A stretch of 64,000 nt of DNA from Neurospora intermedia (GCA_037102815.1 BTPP01000007.1:558001-622000), one strand, 5' to 3'. Shown: positions 1 through 11,341, counted from the stretch's first letter. Notes: a model not told the origin generated them from the sequence alone. Numbers and translations are program-made.

Positions 1-1992
1 GGCAGTTCCAGTGAAACTTCGACATCAGCACCACTCGCCCCTGCGAACAGAGTCAAGGATCTGCAAAAGGTGTTTGACAACAACCCCGCGGGCCCAGGCT
101 CGACACCTTTCCTGCCCTTCATCCAAAAGCGCAGGGCGCAGACATTGACCCTCGGGGTTCCCATGAAGGCCAACCCTAGTGCACCCATCATGGTATCGAC
201 CACCGTGGCCGTGACAACTCGAAAGACATCCCGTCGCTCGTATCAGCAACAGCAACAGCAGATGCAGCAGCAGAGCTCAGATGTAATTCCCGAAACTGCC
301 AGCTCAACTACCTCGAGCGTGGTACGCACACGCAAGCGAAGCAAGACTCTACCGTCGTCACTCGGTGAGTACCGGCGTAAGACCTCGGGCCCAGCTGCTG
401 GTACTGGCCTCACCAGCTACTTCCAGCGTAGGAAGATCAAGAAGCAGCAGAAACAGGACATGAAGAGAATCGCGACTGAAGAAGATTCACCCGTCAAGGA
501 GCGTATTAGTCTCTTCGAGCAGCTCGGCGGCGGCGGCGGCAGCCCCACCCACGGTCACTCAAAAAACAGTCGGAACGGATGTGGTAGCATAGTGAGCCTG
601 CCACTGTCAATGCACAGCAAGCGGAAGTCGTCGGAGACCAATAGTTCTTCTCAATCCCTCAATGATGGTTCATCTCGAGATGCACATTTGGCTGCCTTTA
701 GCCGGAAGGGCCGTGGAAGTTCATCTTCTGGGAGCAGGGTGATGAGGGTGCTGTCGTTTGGCACGAGCGGGAATCGGGACAACGGCAACCGCGGCAGCAG
801 AAATGGTAAGGCGTTTCGGGCTGCGGGGCGGAAGATCAGCAATGTCGTATTGATGTCCATGTCCATGTCCAAGAGGAAGGATAGCAGGGGCGCGGGCACG
901 AGCGGCGGCGAGGGGAAGGGGAAGGGTAAGCTTAAAGTCAGTGACGGATCCAAGGCGAAGCCACTTGTCATGAGTTCGACAAACAAGGAGACGGGCGAGT
1001 CGACGTTTTTCGTAAAGGGCGTGTTGTGGAAGGTATCAGGCTCGCACGGGGATCTTGACTTGAATGTTGCGGTGGCAGACGGCCAAAGCAGTCCAGAGGG
1101 AGAGAAGCGCAAGCGTGGTGAGTCAACCACAGAAACTACCACCACATCGTTCCCGAGCACGAGGGCATCTGCCTCTGGGTCTGGATCGGGATCGTCGGGG
1201 TCGACGGGGGCTATTGCTCGACACCCTGTCTTGCAGCAATGGCCGCATCTGGAGAAGGACAATCGAGCGGTGCCACACCGCCATGACTCCAAACGCCACG
1301 GGTCTGTGTCTCTTGAGGATGACAATTTAGCCCCGGAATGGCCTCGAGACCAAGAAGATGATGATCCCTTTCTTCAGCCGGTCCAACTACCTGCAGTTGT
1401 CAGAGGCAGCAGCAGTAAAATCACCAAGAGCGCAACGGCACCAACCGATGTCGGCAGCATTGTGAGCCGCAAGCGAGGCTTTATCCCAATTAGGAGATCT
1501 CATGGAGATGTTGTCGAAGCTGCCCGTGACCCCTCGACTTCTCTGAGGAAGAGCTTCACCATGGCTGTACTGCCTCGTCTCTCGAGCGGGAACAGCAGCA
1601 ATGATGACTATAGTAGCCAGGATGGTGACCGAAAACCGAACAGTAACAAGTTGACCAAGCAAAAAGGAAAGGAAGCAAGAACAACATCGTTCCCGCCCTC
1701 CTTCATCGATCAAGTGCAGTCGCGTCGGCAATGGAGCATTTCTTGGGGACAGAGAGCAGCGGCCGCTACGTTTGGGATCGGCCAGAGATTGAAGGAACGT
1801 AAGGGAAGCGGCCGGTCGTCGTCATTGTTGGGCAAGGGTGGTGTCGAGACTGGTTCTGGTGCTGATGCGGTCACCGCCGGGAACAGTAATACCCATAGTG
1901 ACGTCGCTGTCCCTACTGCCACCGCTGCTGCGGCTACTCTTCCCATTCCCAACAGTGCTATAACCACCGAGTCGCTGCGTCATGACGAGTAG
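1..1992 (+). CDS. Hypothetical Ser/Arg-rich protein, 5' end outside window
   Basis: The frame is open from base 1 to a TAG at 1990-1992, so the protein enters from the left and only its last 663 residues are visible. I do not recognise a domain. The visible part is disordered: Ser, Arg, Lys and Gly runs, a polyglutamine stretch near 245-275, a Gly run near 528-540, many short basic clusters, and a conserved-looking patch with sequence FFVKGVLWKVSG near 1007-1042. A Ser/basic composition of this kind is common in fungal cytoskeletal or signalling proteins, but that is only inference. The frame resumes straight after the TAG (see 1993-2244), so this may not be the true C terminus. No intron was evident. 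Confidence 0.6.
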   Translation, partial: GSSSETSTSAPLAPANRVKDLQKVFDNNPAGPGSTPFLPFIQKRRAQTLTLGVPMKANPSAPIMVSTTVAVTTRKTSRRSYQQQQQQMQQQSSDVIPETASSTTSSVVRTRKRSKTLPSSLGEYRRKTSGPAAGTGLTSYFQRRKIKKQQKQDMKRIATEEDSPVKERISLFEQLGGGGGSPTHGHSKNSRNGCGSIVSLPLSMHSKRKSSETNSSSQSLNDGSSRDAHLAAFSRKGRGSSSSGSRVMRVLSFGTSGNRDNGNRGSRNGKAFRAAGRKISNVVLMSMSMSKRKDSRGAGTSGGEGKGKGKLKVSDGSKAKPLVMSSTNKETGESTFFVKGVLWKVSGSHGDLDLNVAVADGQSSPEGEKRKRGESTTETTTTSFPSTRASASGSGSGSSGSTGAIARHPVLQQWPHLEKDNRAVPHRHDSKRHGSVSLEDDNLAPEWPRDQEDDDPFLQPVQLPAVVRGSSSKITKSATAPTDVGSIVSRKRGFIPIRRSHGDVVEAARDPSTSLRKSFTMAVLPRLSSGNSSNDDYSSQDGDRKPNSNKLTKQKGKEARTTSFPPSFIDQVQSRRQWSISWGQRAAAATFGIGQRLKERKGSGRSSSLLGKGGVETGSGADAVTAGNSNTHSDVAVPTATAAAATLPIPNSAITTESLRHDE

Positions 1993-2244
1993 GACGTTGT
2001 GGTGGCGACGCCCAAGGATGGGCTGCAGCATCCGAGGCCGGCGCGCGTGTTGAACTTGAGGAGGATCGAGAGCTTCAGTGATGTTGAAGGTAAAGGTAAA
2101 TTCCGGCTTGCAGAAGTGGCCAAGGATGGGATGTTAGGATTGTCAAGTGATGGTCCGGAATCGACGGTGGTCGCCGGGCCTGGAACAGCGGGAAAAGCTG
2201 GAAAAGCTGGAAAATCGAGGAGTGTGCTTCCGGCAAAGTTGTAA
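1993..2244 (+). other. In-frame continuation of the upstream gene beyond a TAG
   Basis: After the TAG at 1990-1992 the same frame stays open for 83 codons and ends at TAA 2242-2244. The peptide contains RVLNLRRIESFSDVEGKGK and a Gly-Lys-Ala triple repeat near the end. It reads like ordinary protein rather than UTR. It could be the original C terminus cut off by one nonsense change (CAG to TAG is a typical RIP product), a readthrough extension, a sequencing error, or chance. An intron that removes the stop in frame would need a poor donor (GTCGCT at 1903 or GTCCCT at 1909), so splicing is less likely. Confidence 0.4.
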
Positions 2245-2646
2245 AGGGCGATCAGTCATGTCAGATCAGGTATAGAGTAGTTGCCTATGGTAGGCATTGT
2301 TAGAGCAGCGGGCAGACGTTTCTGGTTTGTTGTTGTTGTAGTTGGATCATAGTTATTGGGCCCTTCTGTGGTTTTTGTTCGGCCTTCAGATGTTATGTTA
2401 GGCCATAAAGAGGGGGGTTGATGTGATGGTTGATAGTGATAATTGTTAGGAAAAGAATAGTTGATTCCATCCTCTTTAGTCTCCGTCGGTGTAACAAGTA
2501 ACAAGTCTGCTGAAGGGCAAGTAAGCATCCGCGATCCAAAATAGGCAGCAGAAAAAGAAATGAAAAGGGGTTCTTGTTCATAATCATCCATTCATCTACA
2601 TCGCATTATTACTTTCCCTTGTCTTCCATTCTCGTCCGCATTACTG
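2245..2646. other. Convergent 3' intergenic region
   Basis: Lies between the 3' end of the first gene (plus strand) and vps23 (minus strand). T/G-rich on the plus strand. I see no further gene; it should hold both 3' UTRs. Confidence 0.5.
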
Positions 2647-4525
2647 TTACTGACTGAGTCCCATCCCGTCCCCAATCTTCTTCACCAGAGCCTTCTTCAA
2701 GTACCATTCCCTCGCCAACCCTCTCACCATCTTGGCATGCGTCCCGGGCGCAATCCTCCCCCTCTCCACGGCCCGTCCAAGCATGAAAATGGCATCCGCC
2801 AAGGCCCTCTCTTCCGCCACCAGCTCATATAGCTGGTTGCCCACCACCGTCGGGGCAACCAGCAACTCATCGATATCCGGCTCCTTGAGTGATTTGGAGT
2901 TCTCAATCACGGCATCGGCTTTCCTCAAACTCTCCTGCAGAATGGCCGTGTTGGAAGTTAGGAGAGCCGAGAGCTGAGAAAGCTGGGCGTACTCGGCTTG
3001 GAGGGTGGTGGCTGCTTGGTTCATGGCTGCTCGCTGAGCTTGGAGGCCGGCGAGGGAAGAGTCGTTTTGGGCGCGGGCGTGCTGGCGGTGGGAGTGGAGA
3101 GTGGAGGCAAGCTGTCGGAGGAGGGCGTCTTTTTCGGGGTTGGGAGGTGGGGGAGGAGGAGCGTCAGGAGAGGCAGTGGTTGTTGTGGCGTTGGCGCCGG
3201 CGCCGGGAGTGGAGGAGGGAGGGGAGGCGGGGGTGTCGTCGTCTAGGAGGTCGGGGGGCGGAGGGGGTTTAGGTTGTGGTTGTGGTGGGAATTGGTGTTG
3301 TTGGTGTGGAGGTGGTAAGGCTTGAGGTGGGTACTGTTGTTGCTGCCAGTTGGGTGGTGATGCGTGGTGTTGGGTGAGAGTGTGTTGTTGGAGGGTTGAC
3401 ATTCTTCGTGGGTCCATTTGGGAGAAGGGAGGTTGTGGTGGTGCCTGGCTGTGTGGAAGGGCGGCGGGCACTTGAGGAGGTGATTGGTATGGCGCGCCAT
3501 GGGGTGGTTGAGGAGGCTGCTGCTGTTGTTGTTGTTGTGCTGTCGGGTGTGGAGGTAGAGGGGGAGGAGCATCGTAGCGAGAGGGACCTGGTCTGGGGGA
3601 CTGTGTCGTCGATGCTCCGGGACCGCCGTGTTGACTCGTAGGTCTGCCGGGATGTGAAGGATGGGGAGGCACCGGAGGAGCAGCGGCGTAGGATGGTGCC
3701 GGAGAGGGCTGGTGTTGCGGTATGGGAGCAGCAGCAGGGGCGCCGGGCTTCGGTGGTGGAGGTGGAGGCCTTGCCCCGTCTTGCTGGGCCGGTAAAGGTA
3801 CTGGAACCGGTGACCTCGCGGCTAGTTCTTGGGGAAGTGGTGGCACTGGTGGTGGTGTAGGTACCCCAGGTGCTTGTGGTGGCTGTGGTTGTTGCTGCTG
3901 CTGGGGTGGAGGTGACCGGACCTGCCCTTGAGGAGGTGGACGAGCAATGACGGGAGGCTCTTTGGCAAAAACATCGCGCAATATGGCCAGAAAGTCGAGA
4001 ATGGTGGACTTATCCCAATACGTTGACCAGCCGGCAAGGTAGGGATGGTAGACCTGACCTTGAGGATCAACGTGCTGGCCTGGCCGTACCATGATGTGCT
4101 CGGTGGGGGTCACGTAGACCAAGGGGGCCTCTCGGGGATAAGCGTGAGGAACCCATACTGAAATTGGGAATCGGTACGTGGTGCCGCGAAAGACGACGGG
4201 CAGTGTTCCCGAGAGGTGGACGAGGAGGGCGGATGCGCCGTTGGGGAAGGCTGTGATAGGAGCACATCGGTCAGATAACGGTCGGGATAGTGGCATTGAT
4301 GAAGGGCAGCGTACTGTGGACATCGGTTCGTGGAGAGAGCGATGGGTAGTGGGAGAGCACTTGGGCTACATCGTTGTATGTGCGGTTGACATCGTGATAT
4401 TCCTGAAGGCGGAGCAAGTCAGTTATCAATAGAGGGGACGATATGGTAGTGGACATCCCATGGGCATGACATACACTGGTCAGCACGCTATAGAGCCAGT
4501 TCAGGATATGTTGTTGGACAACCAT
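2647..4525 (-). CDS. vps23: Vps23/TSG101-type ESCRT-I subunit (UEV domain)
   Basis: Three exons on the minus strand: 4525-4475, 4402-4315 and 4250-2647, giving 580 aa. Introns are 72 and 64 nt with GTATGT and GTACGC donors, CTGAC branch sites and CAG acceptors. The start MVVQQHILNWLYSVLTS is the first ATG of the UEV fold. Residues about 1-150 form a UEV (catalytically dead E2-like) domain with TFPNGASALLVHLSGTLPV, a YPREAPLVYV segment and HVDPQGQVYHPYL. Residues about 150-400 are a Pro/Gln-rich linker, followed by a coiled coil (about 410-490) and a C-terminal steadiness box ending KKIGDGMGLSQ. In the family this protein binds ubiquitin and cargo motifs and sorts endosomal cargo into multivesicular bodies; in fungi it also serves alkaline pH (Pal/Rim) signalling. 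Confidence 0.93.
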
Positions 4526-6250
4526 CTTGTCCAAATTATTCAAAGTGACCAAACCTTGGGGTTGTGGTGGTGTCACTATCGTCGCATCTCGAACTGAAGA
4601 GTGTGTGTGTACGTGTGAGGACGTGGCAGGAATGAAATCCGAGGATCGCCAGTGTCCAGTTCTTGGTGGTTGAGGTGCCCTGTGGTTGTTGGCCAAGCTC
4701 ACTCCAACGTTCCCGCACTCGATGTTTCTTGGCGACATGACGAACTGCGCCTGCGACCGACCAACATCGCTCATGGAGGGAGCTTGGACCACCCGCCCGA
4801 CTCCAAGAAGACTCCCCGCCAAGAATCCTCGGCCGCGGGGTCAATTCGTTACGTACTCCGGCACGTGGAGATAGAATTATCAGCGCCTGCCTGCCCCGCC
4901 GATCCCGCCCGTTGGAATGATCAATTGGGGACCTTGAAGACTCGCTCGTCCACTTTAATTTTTTTGCCCCGCGTTCATCGTCGACATCAATGACACGACA
5001 TGGGAAGTATCAACCCAACCGCCACTGTAAACTATTCTGGCTGGCTGTCCATTCAAGTTGATGTCTTCTTGATTGCTTCCATCTCTTTCAAATCATCTCC
5101 AACGGTTTCCTTCAATGTACTACTGTCTGTTGACGACACACGCCAAAGCCTTCAAGGTACTGTACGCTACCGCCGTACGACGGCATATCGCGTGCCATTC
5201 AATTCCTTCATCAATTGGTTGCCTTATACCAGTGCTTGATGGCACACCCATGATCCTTTTGTCATGCGTGGGTCTTGTGCCTTTTTGACTTCTCAACCTC
5301 TGAGCCTCTCTCATGGTGTCATACCCACCCCGGACCTCGGGGTTCAGGGCATCGTGTCAACGCCATGACCTTTGAAACGGAAACAAGACCAGTCGAAACA
5401 AACGTCTGTTCGCTTATTAAAGCTCAAGGTTGTTCACGGACGAACATTGACCCAAGGACGGAACTCGGCGTTGGCATCATTACCAATCCTCAGCTCCGTG
5501 CATAGCCGAATATCTGACATTGTTCATGCCCGTTTCCTACTCAGCATCTGCCCATCCTTCCGCAGTCGGAGTTGATGATACCACTCTCAGTGCCAGAGTG
5601 CCCAAGACATTTTCAATATTCCCTGTCCATCCCCCAGTTAGGTCTTGCCCATCCCTTTGGTCTCATGAACCAGGGCATCAGGTCATCCCACCACCCAACC
5701 CCCGGCTCCACCCTTTGATCAAAGCCCCCGATCGGGATTTCAAGCGATGGTCGGCTGGGAAGAGTCTCGAAACCCAAAAATCATTTTCTTAGTCACTGGC
5801 TTGGCGTAAGAAGAGGGGGCGAATTTTTCATTCTCTCTTTTTGGTATTTGCGACTAGGTACGAGTACCTTTTGCATATGTTACACACCAAAAAGGTACTT
5901 ACTTACCTTTACTGTTCCTCTTCCCAACCAACTCATCTAAGGAAAAAAAACAAAAAGAACAAAGCTTCCTCTTTTTTTTCTTCAACCTTTTGTCTTTCCT
6001 CTTCCTCTCACCACCATCTTCACCACCATCGAGGTACATGCGACACGCTACACAGAATATCGCACGGCTGAGGAGTATTACAGAGAACATTCTGTATACT
6101 CCTTGCGTCAGGTCTTTTTAGTTCCTTCAAAAGAACCATCATCACCACTGAATTACTATCTTCACCTAGGCTTTATCCCTAGAGGATCACTCACCTAAGC
6201 AACTGACTCCTTTGTTCACCATCACCATCAAAACAAAAACAAACCAAGTC
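4526..6250. other. Divergent intergenic region, vps23 / IDO
   Basis: About 1.7 kb between two divergent genes. No ORF here looks coding. The last 350 bases before the IDO start are pyrimidine- and A-rich (for example TTCCTCTTTTTTTTCTTC near 5966-5983), which fits a transcription start region and 5' UTR. Nothing else was identified. Confidence 0.5.
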
Positions 6251-7768
6251 ATGCTTCCTCCCATCCCCGTCTTGGCCGACTATGGAATCTCTCCAACCCA
6301 TGGCTTCCTCCCCGATGTCCTGCCGTTGACGAGACTCCCGGATCCCTACTATAACAAGTGGGAGGCCATTGCCGCCAACCTGCAGGCTCTCATCCTCAGC
6401 AAGCGACTTCGCGGAGTCGTTGATCGTCTCCCTGTGCTCGACACCATCGGTCTGGAACACGACGCAGAATGGCGCAGAGCCTATTCGCTGCTGTCCTTCA
6501 TGGCCCACGGCTACATCTGGAGCGGTGATAGCCCCAGTGACCGTCTGCCGCCTTCCATCGCAGTCCCTCTGCTCAAGATCTCGGAACATCTTGAGGTGCC
6601 GCCCGTCGCCACCTATGCAGCCGTCTGTCTTTGGAACTTCAAGCCTCTCTTCATGGACGAGGACATCGACAACCTCGAGAACCTCGCCACCCTCAGCACC
6701 TTCACCGGCGCCATTGACGAGTCATGGTTTTACCTGGTCTCGGTTGCCATGGAGGCCCGTGGTGCGCCCATCATCCCGCTCATGCTGACTGCCATTGCCG
6801 CAGCTCGCGAGGATGATGCCGCTACCGTCACTCGCTGTCTGCACACGTTTGCCGAACGTCTTGACGATCTCACTACTCTGTTGCAGCGCATGCACGAGAG
6901 TTGCGATCCCAAGATTTTCTATGACCGCATCCGCCCTTTCCTCGCCGGCTCCAAGAACATGGCCGATGCTGGATTACCCCATGGCGTCATTTATGAGGAC
7001 GGGTCCGGAAAGGAGGAGTACCGTCAGTACTCTGGAGGCAGCAATGCCCAGAGCAGTTTGATTCAATTCTTCGATATCGTCTTGGGTATTGAACACCGAC
7101 CCACGGGCGAGAAGCGTGGCCGGCCCCAGGAGCAAGGCGAGGGCCATGCCCCGGCCCCCAAGCACAACTTTTTGTTAGAGATGCGCAAGTACATGCCCGG
7201 TCCCCATGCCCGCTTCCTCAACCATGTGCAGTCCGTGGCCAACATTCGGGAGTTTGTCGAGGAGCACCGTGACGATCGCTCGCTGTGCATCGCCTACGAC
7301 GCCTGCTTGGCCATGCTGCGTGCTCTCCGCGACAAGCACATTGCCATTGTGACTCGCTACATTGTTTTGCCCAGCAAGGAAGTGCGCACTCGCAGCCGCA
7401 GCCGCAGTCCCGAGGCTGTCCGCCGCAAGGTCAACCTGGCGACCGCGTCACGCCAGCAACCTCCCGGAATTGCCTTGGACACCAGGGGTGACGGAAAGAA
7501 GGACAACCTTAAGGGCACCGGTGGAACGGCGCTCATTTCGTTCCTGAAGCAGGCTCGCGACGAGACGGGAGAGCCGGCCGTGGAGGCGTGGGCTCACCGG
7601 TTTATGAGTCGCGTGATCCGCACCGAGGGTCAGAACGATTTCTTTGCTGGAAAGCCTGAGGAGGGCGCTGGCTTGCAGGTCGCGTCCCAGACCGAGGAGG
7701 CTGTGATTCCCGGTTTGGCCGCTTCGTGGACCGTGGATGACGATGTTGGTGGCATTTGCTACTACTAG
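6251..7768 (+). CDS. ido: Indoleamine 2,3-dioxygenase family protein
   Basis: Single exon, 505 aa. I start at ATG 6251 (MLPPIPVLADYG); the open frame extends 13 codons upstream but without an ATG. IDO is a cytosolic haem enzyme that opens the indole ring of tryptophan to N-formylkynurenine, the first step of kynurenine/NAD synthesis. Diagnostic stretches are QSSLIQFFDIVLGI, the segment PHARFLNHVQSVANIREFVE, and LRDKHIAIVTRYIVLPS, where His363 is the expected proximal haem ligand. Residues about 295-315 and 380-440 are charged insertions not needed for the fold. Fungi often carry several IDO paralogues with differing activity, so tryptophan as the physiological substrate is inferred. It is longer than the roughly 400-residue animal enzyme. 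Confidence 0.92.
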   Translation: MLPPIPVLADYGISPTHGFLPDVLPLTRLPDPYYNKWEAIAANLQALILSKRLRGVVDRLPVLDTIGLEHDAEWRRAYSLLSFMAHGYIWSGDSPSDRLPPSIAVPLLKISEHLEVPPVATYAAVCLWNFKPLFMDEDIDNLENLATLSTFTGAIDESWFYLVSVAMEARGAPIIPLMLTAIAAAREDDAATVTRCLHTFAERLDDLTTLLQRMHESCDPKIFYDRIRPFLAGSKNMADAGLPHGVIYEDGSGKEEYRQYSGGSNAQSSLIQFFDIVLGIEHRPTGEKRGRPQEQGEGHAPAPKHNFLLEMRKYMPGPHARFLNHVQSVANIREFVEEHRDDRSLCIAYDACLAMLRALRDKHIAIVTRYIVLPSKEVRTRSRSRSPEAVRRKVNLATASRQQPPGIALDTRGDGKKDNLKGTGGTALISFLKQARDETGEPAVEAWAHRFMSRVIRTEGQNDFFAGKPEEGAGLQVASQTEEAVIPGLAASWTVDDDVGGICYY

Positions 7769-8845
7769 ACATTGATCGTTCGGATAAACGAATTCCGGGT
7801 TATCCGGGTTATCCGGAGGAGGTGTTGTTGATGGGATTCGAAAGTTACCTGCCTACCTCCCTTTAGCGCATCCAGTTTAATATACCCCCAATGATCTCGC
7901 AACTCAACAGCCCCCTTATCTGCTTGTGTCACTTGAAGTTGCATTGAAGTTCTGTGTAACAGCGTCACATGGCCTTGATTGCATATGATTGCCGAGGCGC
8001 ATTTCAATACAACAATTCCATTTTTGCTCCAGTTTATTCCCTTGGCTCAATTTGGGCAACTAACACCCGTCCACCAATATCATTCGCGACATCGGGGCCG
8101 GTTCCCGAACGGATGCATCTCGCACCGACATCCTGCCTTTTTCCCCCGAGATGTGCCAAACAGATGCGCATTGAGCCGCTTGGCCCGCTTCCCACCTCCC
8201 GCTTGGCATCCTACCTGTCTCGTTCAAGTATAAGACCGTTGAAGCGTCCCAATCGGAAGAAGCCCTACCGATCCCAACTGGTATAGATTGATTTCCTATG
8301 CAACAAGTGCCGGATATATCTTCCACCGTTATTCTAGACGTTTCTTTTTTCTTTTGACGTTTCCCGATCGGGTGCAGCCAGATCTATCTACCACCCCGGA
8401 TGAAGTCAAAATTACGTGGCCAATGTTAGCAGTCAGACACTCATTGTCTTGCATTGTGTGTGTATGAACTCGATCTAGTGCAGATGGAGATGGGATTCCG
8501 GGTTCATGGGTAAACATGTGGAAATGCTTGGCTTGGGATGTTTGGGTTGGTCGGTTGGATAATATCCAGAGTTTTTACGGAATAGTGTCAGGTTTAATAC
8601 CTGATTACCCTAATTAGGTACCATGGAATGAATGAGAAAGGGTATATGTAGTAGGACGATTGGATGTAACGTGTTCTTCATGGTAACTACTGTAGATGGA
8701 TGGACGTATATAAAAGTTGCTCGCTCCTCTGTCTTTTTAGACACTAGGATCTGGTAAAAGAGGCGACAGACACTCACACCCAGAACTATTACCACCACCA
8801 CAGTCGCCCTTCACGTTTGGCTAGGTAGCCAACCAACCCATCAAG
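7769..8845. other. Intergenic region with esterase promoter
   Basis: 3' flank of the IDO gene followed by the promoter of the CE3 esterase. A short direct repeat of GGTTATCC sits near 7797-7815. No supported gene. Confidence 0.5.
8707..8716 (+). promoter_or_regulatory. TATA-like element before CE3 esterase
   Basis: TATATAAAAG lies about 130 bases before the esterase ATG at 8846. The interval in between is CA-rich, as is usual for fungal 5' UTRs. The assignment rests on sequence and spacing only. Confidence 0.5.
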
Positions 8846-9769
8846 ATGTTTTTCCCTAATCTCATCCTCAACTCCCTCGCCCTGACGTCGGCAGTCCTTG
8901 CCAGCCCAATCGAGCTCGCTGAGCGGCAGACGACGCCGCAGAAGCTTCGCATCAGTACTTTACCTTTTTCTTTCCCCTCTCCTTCCCTTCCCTTCCCTTC
9001 CTCCTCTCCATCTCCTCCCAGCCAACTAACCCCCATTAACCCCCTTCTAGTGCCCCTAGGCGACTCCATAACCGAAATCACCTGCTGGCGCGCCCTAGTC
9101 TGGGACCAACTCGCCGCCGCCAACCTCGCGTCGTCCGTGCAATACGTCGGCTCCCAAAACTCCAACCCGCAAAACTGCCGACCAGCCACAACCAACTGGG
9201 ACCAACACCACGAGGGCCACTCGGGGTGGCTGGCCGTCGACATTGCCAACAATTACTTGGAAGGGTGGCTGAAGAAGACGCCCGCGGACATTGTCATGTT
9301 CATGCTGGGGACGAACGATGTGACGAGGGGGAAGAGCACGCAGGAGGTGATGGAGGCGTATACCAAGATGGTGGGGATTATGAGGGGGGCGAATCCGCGG
9401 ATGAAGATTATTGTGAGTTTTTTTTTTTTTTTTTTTGGGGGTCCTGGTTACCGGGAACGAAGAAAAAAAAAAAGAACAAAAAAGAGAGAGAAAAAAAATG
9501 ATAAAACTAATGGGAAAAAAAAGATCGACCAAATGATCCCTCTCTCCTACGCCAACGCCGCCGTCCAGGCTATCAACGCCCAGATCCCCGCGTGGGCAGC
9601 CAGACTGAATACCACCGAGTCGCCGATTGTGGTGGCGGATTGTTATACGGGGTTCAAGACGTCGGATCTGAGAGATGGAGTGCATCCGAATGCGAATGGG
9701 GATAAGATCATTGCGAGCAGGGTGGGGCCGTTGTTGTTGAATTATGTGAGGCAGAGCTTGGGGAAGTGA
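8846..9769 (+). CDS. Secreted SGNH/GDSL esterase, CE3-like
   Basis: Three exons: 8846-8954, 9051-9412 and 9524-9769, giving 238 aa. Introns are 96 and 111 nt, with GTACTT and GTGAGT donors and ACTAAC and CTAAT branch sites. Removing intron 1 restores the family block IMPLGDSITE (Ser42 nucleophile). GTND follows at 123-126 and RDGVHPN at 207-213 supplies the Asp/His pair. A signal peptide is clear: hydrophobic residues 3-19, then an ASPIELAERQ processing region. Family members deacetylate xylan or related polymers outside the cell. No carbohydrate-binding module is present. Intron 2 contains a 19-T run (9418-9436) and a purine-rich 3' part with a weak polypyrimidine tract, so its acceptor is the least certain point. 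Confidence 0.88.
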   Translation: MFFPNLILNSLALTSAVLASPIELAERQTTPQKLRISTLPFSFPSPSLPFPSSSPSPPSQLTPINPLLVPLGDSITEITCWRALVWDQLAAANLASSVQYVGSQNSNPQNCRPATTNWDQHHEGHSGWLAVDIANNYLEGWLKKTPADIVMFMLGTNDVTRGKSTQEVMEAYTKMVGIMRGANPRMKIIVSFFFFFFGGPGYRERRKKKRTKKREKKNDKTNGKKKIDQMIPLSYANAAVQAINAQIPAWAARLNTTESPIVVADCYTGFKTSDLRDGVHPNANGDKIIASRVGPLLLNYVRQSLGK

Positions 9770-10828
9770 GTGAATTGATTGAGGTGTTTCTGGAGTAGGA
9801 GGAGGAGAGGATGAGAGGATTGGAGTGTGGAAGAAGATCTATTCATATGGTAGGTGTATAGATGAATGAAAGTGGAAAAAATGGGTTGTTTGAAGATGGT
9901 TCAACGCCGATGTCTATGCGACGAACTGATTGTAGGAATCAATTAAGCGAATATCGTGTATCGTTGAAGAAATTGATACATTCGTTGTGCTTTTTATGTC
10001 TTAATCGACCGACAAAAGAGAGAATGTCAAGAGACGGGGGAAATGACTGCAATGGAAACCTGGTAATGTTTTGTAATCTTACTTAGGCGGTAATGTTCTT
10101 CTACGCCTTTCGTCTGTCTCTTGTCAGGTCCACCATCTCTGCATGACGAGAATTATGATAAATCCAGAGCCTCGATGGAATAGATCAACTTTTAGTAATT
10201 TAAATGATCCTCGGAAAACGCTCAAAGGACTAGAAACATGTCACCGTGGTTGTGAGTGAAAGGGATGTTCACAATGTAAGAAACCCATTGTCTGAGGTGG
10301 GGCTGTCACGGATTACAAGTTACAAGTCACAATCTACCTTCCTTACTTAGGTGCAAGACAAAGATCACAACTTGTGTGTTCTACAACACCGCTATTCGCT
10401 GCTGAAAGGAGGAAGTATCATATGCGATAGGTATACAATGGTAACAAAGCATCAAGAGCTATCTAACTTCCACTTGTTCAAACTGACCAGAGTGGTACAA
10501 GATGTGTCTGGGTTAGGGTTGATAGTGTGTTCCTGAATTTTGGGTTATCTTATCGATGATCGGAAGCTTACCGGCGCCGTACCTGACGGGCCTGGAACCT
10601 CAAGAGGCGGGGGAATTGACCAGCCCAGGGCAGCGCAAGGGAAAGGAACCGGAGCGCTGCGACTGATTGTCCATTCAGTGAATGGTTCCTACCTTGCCTT
10701 GTGTGTGTCTATTGCAGGCGCAAACCCAACGCCCGCTTCACATCCCCTCGCAGGAAGGAAGCAGCATCTGATCCCCTCCATCCCCTCCATCCCACCAGCC
10801 ATCCCACCTTCCCACGCCGGCGCATTGG
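9770..10828. other. Intergenic region
   Basis: 3' flank of the esterase gene. AT-rich to about 10550, then more GC-rich toward the RNase H1 locus. No coding signal that I can support. Confidence 0.45.
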
Positions 10829-11341
10829 ATGTTGTTCCCCTCTCGTTCCTCCAATCTGCATCGCGTCCAGTGGCAGTCCCCCTTCCTCTTCTCATTCCTC
10901 CTTCCCTCCCCGCCCCGCCTGGTCCGCCTGCTGTCTCCTCTGAATCGCCTGCCTTCGCTGTCCCTGCCGGCTTCTTTGAACGCCCACGACGCCAGGATTG
11001 GATCACCGGGATTGCGCTGCCTGTCGACGAAGCGCAGAAAGAAAAACAAAACGAAAAGTGAGACATCGCAAAAAGAGACAAACAAAGAGTTATCGATACA
11101 TCCCCCGGCAGGTTTCTTGGACGGCTTCTTTCGCAGTCACAGGCTCAGGATCTTGACCGACGCTTATCGACGCTTTAAAGCCCAGCGTCCGGCGCTTCAA
11201 TCTCGTCATCGCAAGAGCAAGACATCCATTCTACGAGCCGCACAACCACGAAAACAATCCCGTCACGATAAGATTCTCAAACTCGTCGGCAATAAGCTCC
11301 TCAGCCTCAACATAGCCGTTAATTTCAAATCACCCGTCACG
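10829..11341 (+). other. Open upstream extension of the RNase H1 frame
   Basis: From ATG 10829 the RNase H1 frame is open for 171 codons before the conventional start at 11342. The first 53 residues contain several Arg, many Leu/Ser/Pro and no Asp or Glu, as in a mitochondrial presequence. Eukaryotic RNase H1 commonly has a nuclear and a mitochondrial form made from alternative starts. The first 250 bases are pyrimidine-rich and therefore poor in stops, so part of the openness may be compositional. It could equally be a 5' UTR. Confidence 0.35.

Noticed and set aside
1885-1992. Intron removing the TAG of the first gene
   Set aside because: The best donor (GTAATA at 1886) gives a 107-nt intron that shifts into another frame; in-frame options have poor donors.
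2889-3272. Plus-strand Gly/Trp/Arg-rich frames within vps23
   Set aside because: Shadows of the Pro/Gln-rich linker of Vps23 on the other strand.
10540-11061. 173-codon plus-strand frame ahead of RNase H1
   Set aside because: Different frame from RNase H1, pyrimidine-rich and without a family; openness is explained by composition.
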